64,000 nt of DNA from CAVWNR01 sp963756525. Its GTDB lineage: Bacteria; Actinomycetota; Actinomycetes; Mycobacteriales; Jatrophihabitantaceae. Every line of letters starts with the position of its first letter. Positions within the stretch are counted from its first letter, which is position 1. Positions 19,370 through 28,841 of this stretch are shown here, piece by piece. The translations under genes were made by a program, and so were the position numbers. Below the pieces are notes generated by a model that was not told where the DNA came from, ran no database searches, and saw only the letters and a list, made by a program, of their open reading frames with translations. The stretch spans positions 1-64,000 of the forward strand of contig CAVWNR010000003.1 of assembly GCA_963756525.1 (NCBI GenBank). The letters are read 5' to 3'.

Positions 19370-20409
19370 GCGGACGGGTGGCGCCGAAGTAGCCCGACTC
19401 GACCTGGCTCAGTGCGGTGACCTCGATGTAGGCGCCGCTGTACGGGGCTTGCGCGACCTGCCCGTCGCCGAGGTAGATGGCGACGTGCCCGATGCCGGCG
19501 ATCGCGCCGTTGTCGGACCAGAACACGAGATCGCCTGGCAGCAGCTTTGCCACGCTCGGGTGCAGCGTGCCAGCGTGGGTGTATTGGGTGGCGGCGTCGT
19601 GGGCCAGCGCCTTCCACGGCGCCAAGGCGTAGAGCACGAGGCCCGAGCAGTCGAACCCGTCGACGTGGGCGTCGTTGCGGGAGTCGTAGTCAACAGCCTT
19701 ACCGTAGGTTGGGCCGGCGGCGTTGCCGCCGTCGAAGGTGTAGGGCCAGCCCAACCACTGCAGGCCGCGGTCGGCGATCTGCTGCCCGATGGCCGCGCTC
19801 CACGCCCCGCCCGCCGGCCGGGCTAGGCCGTCGTCGCCGCTGGCGCTGGTCGCGGCATAGGACTGGGCCGCTTCGAGAACGGCGGTGACGTAGCTGTCGG
19901 TGTGGTTGTAGGCGAAGATCGCACCGTGGAGATCCTGGCCGTTGCGGGCGCCGTTGGCGCACAGCATCCGCGCCGCGGCGTAGATCGCGTCGCTGGGTCG
20001 TACGGGGATGGCGGGGTGGCGCCGCCGGGTGGGATGGGCTGGTCGTATGCGGCGAACGTGGCCGGCAGGAACTGCATGGGGCCTCGGCTCCGGCCCTGTT
20101 GGCCCCCTCGCCAACACCGGGGAGGCTGGATTGGCCGTGGTCGCTTTCGACTTTCCCGATGCCGGCCAGCACCGTCCAGTCCAGCCCGGGACAGGTCTGG
20201 GCGGCGAGCATGTAGAGGGCGAGGTAGTCGGCTGGGATCTGCTCGACGGCGGTCGTTCTCGGGGCACTGCCGCCGACGCCCGCGCCGAGCAGGCTGGAGG
20301 CGACGCCGCCGACCGAGGCAGCGATGAGCACCATCGTCATGACGAGTCCGGCCGCTCCCGCGGCGGCGGCCTTGATCACCTCCGCGGCCCCGGCACCGCG
20401 CGAGACCAC
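19362..20409 (-). pseudogene. Lysozyme-like / NlpC-P60 conjugation hydrolase, two frameshifts
   Basis: From GTG 20409 the frame reads a transmembrane anchor (AAGLVMTMVLIAASVGGV) and a transglycosylase-like domain, TVLAGIGKVESDHGQ with the putative catalytic Glu. A shift near 20085 leads to GPMQFLPATFAAYDQP, and a second near 20005 to SDAIYAAARMLCANGARNG, AIFAYNHTDSYV and the NlpC/P60 domain, with DGFDCSGLVLYAL (nucleophile Cys) and GIGHVAIYLGDGQ (His). Proteins of this build open the cell wall for the transfer channel. Each shift is one base. Whether this is decay or sequence error cannot be told here. Confidence 0.8.
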
Positions 20410-21389
20410 AGTGCTGGCGGCGGGGTCGATGTCGGTGGCATGGGAGGTGGCGCGGGCGCGCGGCGGTCATCACCGACGCGGTCCTCGGCGTCGTCGTCGT
20501 GCCCGGCAGCACTAGTCGGTCGGTGGACGAGAGCGGCGGGCCACAGCTCGGCCAGCGCGGCCAGCCGCAGCCGATCCCGGGTCCCGGCTGTGTGGGGTGC
20601 CGGCGCGAGGGGTAGCCAGCGGGCGCCAGCCGGACTGTCCGCCACACCGCTTCGCCGCTCGGCACCGAGGGGACCGGCCTGGGCGCTGGTGAGGTCGGCG
20701 GCGCTGGTCGCGACGGGGACCAGGCCGGGCCGCTCCAGCCGGGCCAACGCGGCAGCGAGCGCGTGGCGGGCCGTGATCTCCCGTCGCGTACTCGAAAGCC
20801 AGATCAGCACCGGTGTGCGGATCCCGGTCGCCGCGGCCAATGCGTGATAGCCAGCCAGCTTGTGGGTCAGCTGGGTGAGGTTCTCGCTGCCGGTGTCGTA
20901 CTCCAGGAAGAACTCCGCTTCCCGTAGGCCGCCGCCGCGGGGTTCGCGCCAGCGGCCGTAGCCGTCCGGGCGGACGAGATCGCCGAACAGCCGCCGGCAG
21001 CGGATCTCGCCCCACCACACGGTCAACGCCCGACCACTCGTGCTACTGGGCTCGGCGCCGGAGTGGCGGGCGATCGCGATCAACGCGCAGAAGAAGCCGT
21101 TGACGCCAACGGTGTGCGCGAGATGCAGGCTGTGCGCGATGCCGATCGCTCGCTCGTGCCGGTAGCCGAGCGCCTTGGGATCGAGGCCGTCTTCGGCCGC
21201 GAGCACGCCTGCTCCGGCGACGTCGAGGACGTAGTGCATCGGCGCCGATCCCACGGTGAGGAAGGGCTGGAACCGGTCGGTCACCCGCCACCGGTATAGC
21301 TCCAGCAGCCGGGTGTTGGCCGAGCGGGCTGAGGGAAATGCGGTCTGGGTGATCTGGGTGGAGGTCAGCACGCGGTGTTCGCGCAGCAT
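20376..21389 (-). CDS. Replication-relaxation family protein
   Basis: Protein of 337 residues. REHRVLTSTQITQTAFPS at the N-terminus is a winged-helix start, then SANTRLLELYRWRVTDRF and HYVLDVAGAGVLAAE. A nuclease-like core carries GGLREAEFFLEYDTGSENL and IRTPVLIWLSSTRRE. These match the replication-relaxation family (PF13814) of mobile elements, thought to nick or relax DNA or regulate transfer. Its start overlaps the 3' end of the VirB4-like gene by 25 bp and its end overlaps the hydrolase gene, so they are probably one operon. Family members often begin with about 10-20 more residues. The overlap zone may therefore have suffered a small deletion. Confidence 0.75.
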   Translation of the reverse strand: MLREHRVLTSTQITQTAFPSARSANTRLLELYRWRVTDRFQPFLTVGSAPMHYVLDVAGAGVLAAEDGLDPKALGYRHERAIGIAHSLHLAHTVGVNGFFCALIAIARHSGAEPSSTSGRALTVWWGEIRCRRLFGDLVRPDGYGRWREPRGGGLREAEFFLEYDTGSENLTQLTHKLAGYHALAAATGIRTPVLIWLSSTRREITARHALAAALARLERPGLVPVATSAADLTSAQAGPLGAERRSGVADSPAGARWLPLAPAPHTAGTRDRLRLAALAELWPAALVHRPTSAAGHDDDAEDRVGDDRRAPAPPPMPPTSTPPPALWSRAVPGPRR

Positions 21390-23122
21390 CCGCGCTGTTG
21401 CGCGCTGACCGCCAAAAGCCCTTGCCCCCTGTCGGCAGAGAGCAGGAACCCGCGCTCCCCAGCCGAGAGGGCGAAGGCGGCCGCGATCTCCTCGATCGCT
21501 TGCGGGGCTTGACGCAGCAGGATCTGGGTGGCCGCATTAGCGACCACGGCACGGCCGAGGTCGGAGCCGAGGACGTCGGCGACGTCCTGGGTAGCGACAG
21601 TGAGCCCTGCCCAGTGCTTGCGCGCCGATTTGGCTAGCCGGAACAAGAACTCGGCCCCGGCGTGCTGGCGCATCAGCAGCCACGCCTCATCGACCACCAC
21701 CAGCCGCGGTCGCCGGTCAGCCGGGTTCGACACTCGTCGCCAGATCGCGTCCAGGGTGAGCAGCGTCCCGATCGGTTTGAGCTCATCAGCCAGGTCACGC
21801 AGGGAGAACAGCAACAGGTGCCCGTCCGGGCGGGTGGTGGTCGGGCCGTTGAGCAGGCTCGCGAACGCGCCGTCAACATAGGCGTGCAGCCGGGCGGCGA
21901 GGTTTTCCGCCACAGGCCCCCCGATGCCGACGAGGACATCGCGCAGCTCACCGAGGATCGGAGCGGGCCGCTGCCAGGTCCGAGCGTCCGCGGTGATGCC
22001 CGCCTGCTGGTAGGTGCGGGTGATCGCGGTGTCGAGCACGGCCCGCTCGGCCGCCGACAGGTTCCCACACAGGACGGCGAGGACGGTATGCACGAACAGG
22101 GATCGGCGCAGCAACGCGTCGCGGGGCGCGGTGCGGGAGCCGTCAGCGCGGGTGTGGATTGGCAGGTCGAACGGGTTTAGCCTCACGGCCGACCCGTCGC
22201 CGGTTGCGGCGCCGAGGTGGATGTCGGTGCCGCCTACCGCGGCGGCGAGACGGCGGTACTCGTCTTCCGGATCGATGATCGCGACCTGCGCCCCGCGGTA
22301 GAGCAACCGCAGCGCCTCGAGTTTGACCAGGTAGGACTTGCCGGCACCGGAGCGGCCGAGGATGACCGAGTTGTGGTTGTCGACACTGGGCGCGAAGCGG
22401 TCCCACTGCACCAGCCCGGACGAGCCGAGGTTGTAGCCGTAGAGCACCCCGGGGGGGGCCGACAGCGACGCGGGGTCGGCTGGCGGGAGGTCGGGGCTGG
22501 TGAACGGGAATGCCGCCGACAGGGCCCCGGTGTCGAATGTGCGCCGCACCGCCAGGAGGTCCAGGCCCATCGGCAGGCAGGTGATCCACCCTTGCAGCGA
22601 CCGGTAGGAGGCGGCTTTCGCATCCAGCAGCAGGCTCGCCGCCAGCGAGCGGACGGCGGCGATGTCGTCGGCGAGCGTCTCGCTGCTGTCTGCGTGCACG
22701 GTGAGGTAGAGCCCGAGGCGGTAGAGCTTGCCCTCGCCGCGGGCGACTCGGGCGGCGAGGTCGTACGCGTCTTCGGTCGCGGCCTCCACGTACGGGTCGA
22801 CCAGCCGGCCGTGCTCGTCGGCGTGGCGTCGGCCTGATTCCAGCCGGGCGAGTTGTCTCTTGAGACGGTCGGCGGCGGTGACCGGGTCGATCGGCTCCAC
22901 GTGCACCGCTACGTCCAGGCGACCCGGGTAGGTCAGCAGCGGCTGCAACCAGCCCGGGTGCACTTCGCGGGGGTAGCCGGTGACCGCGAACGTGGCGACC
23001 TGCTCGCCGCCGACCACGACGTGCCGTGGCGCGACCTCGATCGCGTCCGGCACGAACGCGCCAGCAGCGCCGGTCTCCGCCCATCGATCCCGCTGGTTCG
23101 CTCGCTGGTTATGGAGGTTCAT
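21365..23122 (-). CDS. VirB4-like conjugation ATPase
   Basis: Protein of 585 residues, the energising ATPase of a type IV secretion channel. Walker A is SVILGRSGAGKSYLVKLEA (about residue 265), followed by AIIDPEDEYRRL. Walker B is RPRLVVVDEAWLLMR (about 465), with sensor region TVATQDVADVLGSDL. I chose ATG 23122 because it overlaps the stop of the upstream gene (ATGA), a typical coupled start. A GTG four codons earlier is possible. The C-terminus (LLAVSAQQRGCCANTAC) is shorter and odder than usual. It lies in the operon from 27374 down to 19362. Confidence 0.88.
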   Translation of the reverse strand: MNLHNQRANQRDRWAETGAAGAFVPDAIEVAPRHVVVGGEQVATFAVTGYPREVHPGWLQPLLTYPGRLDVAVHVEPIDPVTAADRLKRQLARLESGRRHADEHGRLVDPYVEAATEDAYDLAARVARGEGKLYRLGLYLTVHADSSETLADDIAAVRSLAASLLLDAKAASYRSLQGWITCLPMGLDLLAVRRTFDTGALSAAFPFTSPDLPPADPASLSAPPGVLYGYNLGSSGLVQWDRFAPSVDNHNSVILGRSGAGKSYLVKLEALRLLYRGAQVAIIDPEDEYRRLAAAVGGTDIHLGAATGDGSAVRLNPFDLPIHTRADGSRTAPRDALLRRSLFVHTVLAVLCGNLSAAERAVLDTAITRTYQQAGITADARTWQRPAPILGELRDVLVGIGGPVAENLAARLHAYVDGAFASLLNGPTTTRPDGHLLLFSLRDLADELKPIGTLLTLDAIWRRVSNPADRRPRLVVVDEAWLLMRQHAGAEFLFRLAKSARKHWAGLTVATQDVADVLGSDLGRAVVANAATQILLRQAPQAIEEIAAAFALSAGERGFLLSADRGQGLLAVSAQQRGCCANTAC

Positions 23123-24401
23123 CGAACCCACCACATCTCGTCATCGGAAGAGTCATGCACGCCGGTCGACGCGTCGTAGCCGGTGCCCGTGGTGGTGACC
23201 GCAGCGGTCGCCTCGACCGGCGCCGCGCCCCACAGGTCCGGTGCCGCCGCGTCAGCATCGGCATGCGCGTCGAGAGGAAGGTCGCTGTCCGGGGCGGTCA
23301 GGGTGATGACCTCGGATGCGGCGGCGAACGCGGTGTTGGGGCGGATCAGGGTGTCGGGGTTGCAGGCGGCGGCCAGGACCGCGGTGGCCTGCCCGGCCTC
23401 GAGTGGGGTGACCACGATCCCGGCCGGAGCGAGCAACTGCACGGTTTCGGTGACCCGTCGCACCAGCCTGGTCTCAGCCGGCCGCCGCACACGGTCATCG
23501 GGTACGCCGCGCAGGGCCTGACGCGAGCGGCGCGAGGGTCGCAGCCGCGGCGACAGCCGAGACGCGCTCCCGGCGCCGGACACGTGGGCGGGTTCGCGCA
23601 GCACGAGCAGCACCTGCCGACGCAGCAGGTCGGCATGGTCGGCCAACCGGTCCAGGTAGTCGGCGTGCTCGCGGGCCGCGGCCTCCAGCGCGGGGTGCGG
23701 CAGGCTCGCAGCACGCTCCCGCAGATCCGCGATCTGGCCGGACAGATCCAGCCGCTGCGCCCGGATCAGAATCTGCACCGACGCAGACAGCGAGTGCAGG
23801 TAGCGGCCGAAGGAGGCAACCAGGGCTTCCTGTTCCACCTCGGTGCGCAGCGCGAAGTTCACCGTCGAGCAGACACAGACCACGGCCAGCCCGTCCGCGC
23901 CGAGATCCACGACCCCAACCTCGCCTGCCGCACCGTCTGCCAGGCCGTCGACCGCGTGCGCTGGCAGGCGCAGCGTCGCCGGTGCCGCGGCGTCACTGCG
24001 GTACGGCTGGCCGGCGGGGGTCACGGCCCGAGCGGCCAGCCAGTCCGGGACCCGCATGATCCCGCCCTCGGCGGCGACCCGGATCCGCGGCGTGAGGCGT
24101 TGGCGGATCGCGGCCACGACGAGCGGTCCAGGCTCAGGCCGTCTCGGCTGCCGAGGACCAGCACCCCCGAAACCACGGCGACCGGCACCGCCCCGATCGC
24201 GAACACCACCGGCGGCACGACTGTGCGAGTGCCGGCATAGCCGGCATACAGCAGCGCACCGATCACGGCAAGGATCGCGACCTGCCGGGCGGTCAGGTTG
24301 GCCAGCACCCGGTCGGGCCGGTCCACGTCAGCCGGGATCCGGTACGACCCGGCATCGAAACCGGCGCCGGGACCGCAGCCGTGGTTGTGGAGTGTGGGCA
24401 T
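23119..24401 (-). CDS. PrgI-like/VirB4-partner membrane protein, probably one frameshifted gene
   Basis: ATG 24401 opens a PrgI-type N-terminus: YRIPADVDRPDRVLANLTA, two membrane helices (AILAVIGALLYAGYAG, VVFAIGAVPVAVVSG) and SRDGLSLDR. Near 24120 one C appears to be lost. Restoring it continues LVVAAIRQRLTPRIRVAAE, then the cytosolic part ending GVHDSSDDEMWWVR. As it stands the sequence holds two overlapping frames (24401-24021 and 24117-23119). Proteins of this kind pair with VirB4 in actinobacterial transfer systems. The start overlaps the upstream stop as TGATG and the end overlaps the VirB4 start as ATGA. Confidence 0.7.
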
Positions 24402-25825
24402 CAGCGGGCTCCTCTCTGCTGCCCGACGCGCGGAGTGCCCAGCGGACGCGATCGGGCCGCGGGAGCGTTGAGTGTGCGGATCCCCGGCGCCGAGGCTCGG
24501 GGCGGCCGGGCAACATCCACCGGCGGGCGGGGTAGCGCCAGCTTCGTGCCAGCCGTGGGCTGGCGGCCCGGATCGCTGACCGTGGTCGGCGCTGGGCGCG
24601 CCGGGCGCGCAGACGCTGCCGCGCTGCTCGTACCGGCGCCTCGCTCACGCCGGCCGCGATCGGCCACGGGGACGTCGAGCGGAAGCAGAAGCTGACCAGG
24701 AGCCGCGCCATGCGCCGAGTGGACGGTGGCAGGGGCGCCGCGCGGAGGCGTGCGGGGCCGCGGCTGCCGGCCGCTACCTGCTGTAGGTCGGGGGGTGCGG
24801 GAGCGTCCGGCTGACGGACCGCCTCCGGCCGGGCGGAACGGCCCACCAGGGCGCGGACCTGGCCCGGCGAGTCCCGTGCCTGGGCCTCGGCGTGGGCCGG
24901 CGCCGCCGCCCCCGGTTCGGCGGACTGCGGCGCCGGCTCCGCGGCCGAGGCCGAGCACGCCGAGGGTCTTGTAGGCGACAACGCCCTTGATCACGCCGCC
25001 GATCAGTGAGCGCCCGCCGCCGACCTGGATGCTGTGCAGGACCCAGAACGGGATCTTCCAGAGGATGTAAAGCAACGCCAGGATGACGATCAGATCGACC
25101 AACCCGCCACCCGTGGGGCCGAAGAAGGTGAATCCACCCTTGGTCAGGAACACGTTCAACGCCGCGATCAGTGCCAGCGACTGGGCCAACTGGATCGCGA
25201 GCACACCCACTAAGGCGCGCCACCACCAGCGGGCGATCCCCTCCGTCTGCGGGAGGGCGTGGCACATCAGCGCCAGCGGCGCCCCCGCGATCAGGATCAC
25301 CGTGAGCGCGACCCGGATGACGTAGCACACCAGCAGCGCCAGCAGGATCACCGCGAGGCCGATGCCGATGAACACCAGGAACATGCCGCCGTTGGTGACC
25401 GCGTTCATCACCAGCGACGTCAATGTGGACGCGGCAGACTTCGGATCGACACCGTCGGACATCACCCCGATCGAGAGCGCGTTGGCAAACGCGACCGCCT
25501 TGCCGGCGAGCAGCAGGCTCATGTTGGCGGTGATGAACCCAACCACGACCCGAGGTGCGACCTCCTTAATGGAGTGCCGGGTCTGCACCGTCTCGTACGC
25601 CATCACCAGGATTCCCGCGAGCAGGGTGAGCAGCACGTAGGCGGCGACGGCGATCTCCCGGGAGTTCTCCCACAGCGCTGCGACGCGCGGCAGTTTCGAC
25701 GGGTCGGGGGTGGTCAGCAGGGTTTGGCCGAGCAGCTTCAGCAGCGGGTTGAGGGCGTCTTTGACCAGGCCGCCGAAGAAGGCGTTGATCGCCTTCGCGA
25801 CGCCGGAAACGATCCAGCCGATCAC
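24401..25825 (-). CDS. VirB6/TrbL-like transfer channel membrane protein
   Basis: Protein of 474 residues. The first 290 contain six to seven hydrophobic helices (VAAYVLLTLLAGILVMAY, GGMFLVFIGIGLAVILLAL, ALIAALNVFLTKGGF). The rest is a long Pro/Arg/Gly-rich cytosolic tail. This build is typical of the polytopic channel subunit in Gram-positive conjugation systems. The GTG at 25825 is the only in-frame start, but the codons immediately upstream read THIPNPFSWGARK and PHRYQEPAAADAQ, which look coding. The true start is thus probably near the ATG at 25918, with a one-base indel between. It lies directly downstream of the pilin gene. Confidence 0.8.
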   Translation of the reverse strand: MIGWIVSGVAKAINAFFGGLVKDALNPLLKLLGQTLLTTPDPSKLPRVAALWENSREIAVAAYVLLTLLAGILVMAYETVQTRHSIKEVAPRVVVGFITANMSLLLAGKAVAFANALSIGVMSDGVDPKSAASTLTSLVMNAVTNGGMFLVFIGIGLAVILLALLVCYVIRVALTVILIAGAPLALMCHALPQTEGIARWWWRALVGVLAIQLAQSLALIAALNVFLTKGGFTFFGPTGGGLVDLIVILALLYILWKIPFWVLHSIQVGGGRSLIGGVIKGVVAYKTLGVLGLGRGAGAAVRRTGGGGAGPRRGPGTGLAGPGPRPGGPFRPAGGGPSAGRSRTPRPTAGSGRQPRPRTPPRGAPATVHSAHGAAPGQLLLPLDVPVADRGRRERGAGTSSAAASARPARPAPTTVSDPGRQPTAGTKLALPRPPVDVARPPRASAPGIRTLNAPAARSRPLGTPRVGQQRGAR

Positions 25826-25920
25826 TTTGCGGGCGCCCCAGCTGAAGGGGTTCGGGATGTGGGTCGCCCGCGGCTGAGCGTCCGCAGCGGCAGGCTCCTG
25901 GTAACGGTGCGGGCCATGGG

Positions 25921-26361
25921 TTAGGCACCGACAATGCCCTTGAGCACCGTCATGACCAGCGGCGCCAATGCCGCCAGCCCGTACCCGATCCCGGCCGACT
26001 TGAAGGCGAGCTTGGCCTTGGCGACTTCCCCCGGATCGCCCGCGGCCATCACATACCGGAGGCCGCCGATGGTCAAGAACACCGTCGCCAGGCCGGCGAG
26101 GATGCCCATGATCCAGTTGCGGACGTTGTCCAACACCGCGCCGACCGAGCCAGCCAAGGCGAGCACGTGCACGGCCGAGCCAGCAGGAGGAACGGCCGGT
26201 GCCGGAGCGTCAGCCAGCAGCATCAGAACAATGGGGGCGGTCGTTGCGAGGCCGCGTGCCACAGTCCGCACCACCAGCCGGCCGGTTGATCGATGACGTC
26301 GGACCGCTAGGCGACGCGAATCGTCACGGAGGCGGCAGCGAGCGGTGGGCGTCAGGCGCAT
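25921..26361 (-). CDS. Pilin-like small membrane protein (VirB2/TrbC-type)
   Basis: Protein of 146 residues with a basic N-terminus, a signal-like helix (TTAPIVLMLLADAPAPA) and the conserved C-terminal part NVRNWIMGILAGLATVFL, GGLRYVMAAGDPGEVAKAK and a last helix GYGLAALAPLVMTVLKGI. Two helices with the short GDPGEV loop are typical for VirB2-like pilins of actinobacterial transfer operons. It overlaps the upstream gene by 10 bp and is followed by the VirB6-like gene, as expected in such a cluster. Confidence 0.75.
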   Translation of the reverse strand: MRLTPTARCRLRDDSRRLAVRRHRSTGRLVVRTVARGLATTAPIVLMLLADAPAPAVPPAGSAVHVLALAGSVGAVLDNVRNWIMGILAGLATVFLTIGGLRYVMAAGDPGEVAKAKLAFKSAGIGYGLAALAPLVMTVLKGIVGA

Positions 26362-27374
26362 CGGGGATCCTCTGGGACACGATGTGCCGGCAGGACTTGC
26401 CGACGTAACTGAACTCCGGTCTCGGCGCTTGTCTTGGACAGCTCCTCCGCGGCCTCCCGAGTCGATGTCGGTGAGCGGTCCGGAACGGCCGCCGATCCCG
26501 TCGCCGGCAGCCTGGTCGAGGGCACGGCGAGGTCGACGTCGGACTCCGAGTCGACCTCCAGCAGGTAGGCCGCCAGGCGTTGTTCGGCGCGCTTGCGGAA
26601 CTTGTAGACCGCCCAGGTCCCCAGCCCGTGGGCGGCGGCCCAGTCGGCGACCGCGGTGTCCTCCAGGCGGGTCGAGCCGATCACGTCGGCCTCCAGCCGG
26701 GTGATCGCGCCCTCGGCGACCGCACGGGCCAGCACCAGGTCCGGGTGCCCCCAGGGCAGGTGCGGCAGCAGCGACCCGGCACCGGCCGGGGCCGGCGGTG
26801 GCGCCTGCAGCGCCTCAGCCAAGGCGATCCGTCCGGCGCGGTAGGCCGCCCACCGCAGCCGCAGCATCACCCGAGGCCGGTCCAGGTCCGCCGAGGACAG
26901 CGCGGTCACGAACCCGGCCAGTACCGCGGCGACGATGTCGGCCGGGTCGTCGGCGAACCGGGCCGTCAACTGCGCCGCAGACCTCGTCAGCGCCGGCAGT
27001 GCCACCCCGACACAGCCCACCGTCCACGCCCCGCCCTCGCGGCGGGACCGGGTGATCAGTTCCCGCCAGACCGCGTCACGGGTCTGTTGAGGGCAGGATC
27101 GCGCCAACAACAACGTGCGCAGCTGGGTCAACGGCAGCCTTCGGTCGGGCAGCCCGGGAAAGTCCGACCCGTCCAGCGAGAGCCGTCGTGGTCCGATGAC
27201 GAGCGCCGTGAAGGCGTCGCGGGTCACGTCGAGCGCGTTCACCTCGGTCGCTCGGGGCCGCCGGCGGGGCAGGTCGCTCGGGTTGGGTCGGTCGCCGCGA
27301 TGCCGCCTGCGGGCTGGTTGCCCGGTCACGGACGGAACCGATGCGGGGCGGTAACTGGAGGACTGGTTGGGCAT
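26352..27374 (-). CDS. Conserved transfer-operon protein with a C-terminal HTH-like region
   Basis: Protein of 340 residues, first gene of the transfer operon. The N-terminal 40 residues are disordered and Arg-rich. The middle is helical (DDPADIVAAVLAGFVTAL, LRLRWAAYRAGRIALAEAL). Residues about 215-270 read LARAVAEGAITRLEADVIG, TAVADWAAAHGLGTWAVYK and FRKRAEQRLAAYL, resembling the sigma-70 region 2/4-like fold of proteins common in actinobacterial conjugative elements. A DNA-binding or regulatory role is inferred. The function has not been established to my knowledge. Confidence 0.6.
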   Translation of the reverse strand: MPNQSSSYRPASVPSVTGQPARRRHRGDRPNPSDLPRRRPRATEVNALDVTRDAFTALVIGPRRLSLDGSDFPGLPDRRLPLTQLRTLLLARSCPQQTRDAVWRELITRSRREGGAWTVGCVGVALPALTRSAAQLTARFADDPADIVAAVLAGFVTALSSADLDRPRVMLRLRWAAYRAGRIALAEALQAPPPAPAGAGSLLPHLPWGHPDLVLARAVAEGAITRLEADVIGSTRLEDTAVADWAAAHGLGTWAVYKFRKRAEQRLAAYLLEVDSESDVDLAVPSTRLPATGSAAVPDRSPTSTREAAEELSKTSAETGVQLRRQVLPAHRVPEDPRCA

Positions 27375-27911
27375 GATCGAGCTCCCGACAGTGGGTCAGA
27401 TCAGGGACGCCGATCAGGACGCCACGAGCGCGACTACGGCCCAGCTACGTCTGGACTGCCGGTCGACCACAACCCGACGACAAACGCCAGACGACAGTCG
27501 CCGCGCAGCGATCCGGCGGCGCGGATCGAACACCACCGGCGCACAAAGCCAGGCCGGTGCCACCAGCAGGAAGGCGCGGGCGCGCACATAGTCCCAGGGC
27601 CTGCTGCGCTGGGGTTGTAGTCAATTTGTAGTCAATCTGCAGTCGGCCTGTCGTCGTCGCGCGTCATCCGGCTGGCTGCTGATTTGACGGTCCGGTCCGA
27701 GGCGCCGGACGCGAGGCGGCGACAGCTCGGGGGGTGGTGTCCAATCGGAGTCCCGGCGGCGGAGTTCAGCAACGTCATGACTGCCAGCCAGGAAGGCGCG
27801 CGTGCTCACCAACCCTGTCGCTCCACCCGACCCCGGTGCTTCCGCTCGGCCCCGACCCGACCGGCTCCACGCGCCGCAACAGGCGGCGATCACCGAGTCG
27901 GGACCATTGCG
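27375..27911. other. Divergent intergenic region of the element
   Basis: It separates the leftward transfer operon from the rightward methyltransferase genes. A 57-codon minus frame (GTG 27587 to TGA 27414) is possible but unsupported. The helical repeats at 27616-27655 lie here. An open frame joined to the methyltransferase extends back to 27684, but its translation upstream of 27912 is not protein-like. Confidence 0.5.
27616..27655. promoter_or_regulatory. 11-bp-period direct repeats, likely operator
   Basis: Four units with an 11-bp period: TGTAGTCAATT, TGTAGTCAATC, TGCAGTCGGCC, TGTCGTC. The first two are near-identical and the later ones decay. The spacing equals one DNA turn, which would place protein contacts on one face. 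The site is in the divergent region between the transfer operon and the methyltransferase. I infer a regulator or iteron-type binding site. Confidence 0.5.
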
Positions 27912-28841
27912 GTGAGCCAACCGACACCGATGCCAGAGCCGGCGCCGTTGTCGGTCTGGCTAACCGGGCAGCAGACCGCCCGCGCCCAGCGCGCGGGCCG
28001 CTACGTTCCGGCGTCGGTCGCGCATCCGGGCAAGATGCTGCCCGCTATCGCGCGGCATGCGATCCTCGCCTACACCCAGCCGGGTGATCTGGTGCTCGAC
28101 CCAATGTGCGGGATCGGCACCACTCTGGTCGAAGCCGTCCACGCCGGCCGCGACGCGGTGGGGGTCGAGTACGAGCCGACCTGGGTGCAACTGGCGCGCC
28201 GCAACCTGCACCACGCCCGCACCCAAGGCGCTAATGGCATGGGACGCGTCGTGCACGGCGACGCCCGCCACATCGATGCGCTGCTCGCCGAAGAGCTGCG
28301 CGGCCATGTCGCGCTCGTGCTCACCTCACCGCCATACGGGGCGTCGCTGCACGGTCAGGTCACCGCCCGACCCGGCCGCGGCGTAGTCAAGCGCGACTAC
28401 CGTTACAGCCGCGACCCCGACAACCTCGCCCACGTCGGCCTCGACCGGCTGCTGGACGGCGTGGTGCAGATCCTCACCGGCTGCGCGCCGCTGCTGCGCC
28501 CGGGCGGGATCGTCGCCATAACCGTGCGCCCCTACTGGGAGAAAGGCGTCCTGGTGGACCTCCCCGGACAGCTCACCACCGCCGTCACCGAGCGGACCGA
28601 ACTGCGGCTGCTGGACCGCAACGTCGCACTGCTGGCCGCGCTTCGCAACGATCACCTCGTTACCCGCGCCTCGTTCTTCCAGCTCAATCAGGTCCGCCGA
28701 GCCCGGGCCACCGGCCGCCCGCGGCATCTGATCGCCCACGAGGACGTCATCGTCTTCGCTGGCGAATCGCACCCAAGCGATGCCGCCGGCTCGGACCCAG
28801 CGCCGGACCCGGTGCCCGCCGAGGTCCGGGACGCGGCATGA
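27912..28841 (+). CDS. Site-specific DNA methyltransferase (N4-cytosine/N6-adenine type)
   Basis: Protein of about 309 residues. The AdoMet motif I is LVLDPMCGIGTTLVEAV with GVEYEPTWVQLARRNL. The catalytic motif IV TSPPYGASLHGQV (S-P-P-Y) marks amino-methyltransferases of the N4-C/N6-A group. Downstream are RPGGIVAITVRPYWEKGV and the target-region-like tail. Start: GTG 27912 or ATG 27930 are equally possible, since the ribosome site is weak. No restriction enzyme gene is adjacent, so it is likely a solitary methylase protecting the element. Its stop overlaps the next start (ATGA). Confidence 0.8.
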   Translation: MSQPTPMPEPAPLSVWLTGQQTARAQRAGRYVPASVAHPGKMLPAIARHAILAYTQPGDLVLDPMCGIGTTLVEAVHAGRDAVGVEYEPTWVQLARRNLHHARTQGANGMGRVVHGDARHIDALLAEELRGHVALVLTSPPYGASLHGQVTARPGRGVVKRDYRYSRDPDNLAHVGLDRLLDGVVQILTGCAPLLRPGGIVAITVRPYWEKGVLVDLPGQLTTAVTERTELRLLDRNVALLAALRNDHLVTRASFFQLNQVRRARATGRPRHLIAHEDVIVFAGESHPSDAAGSDPAPDPVPAEVRDAA

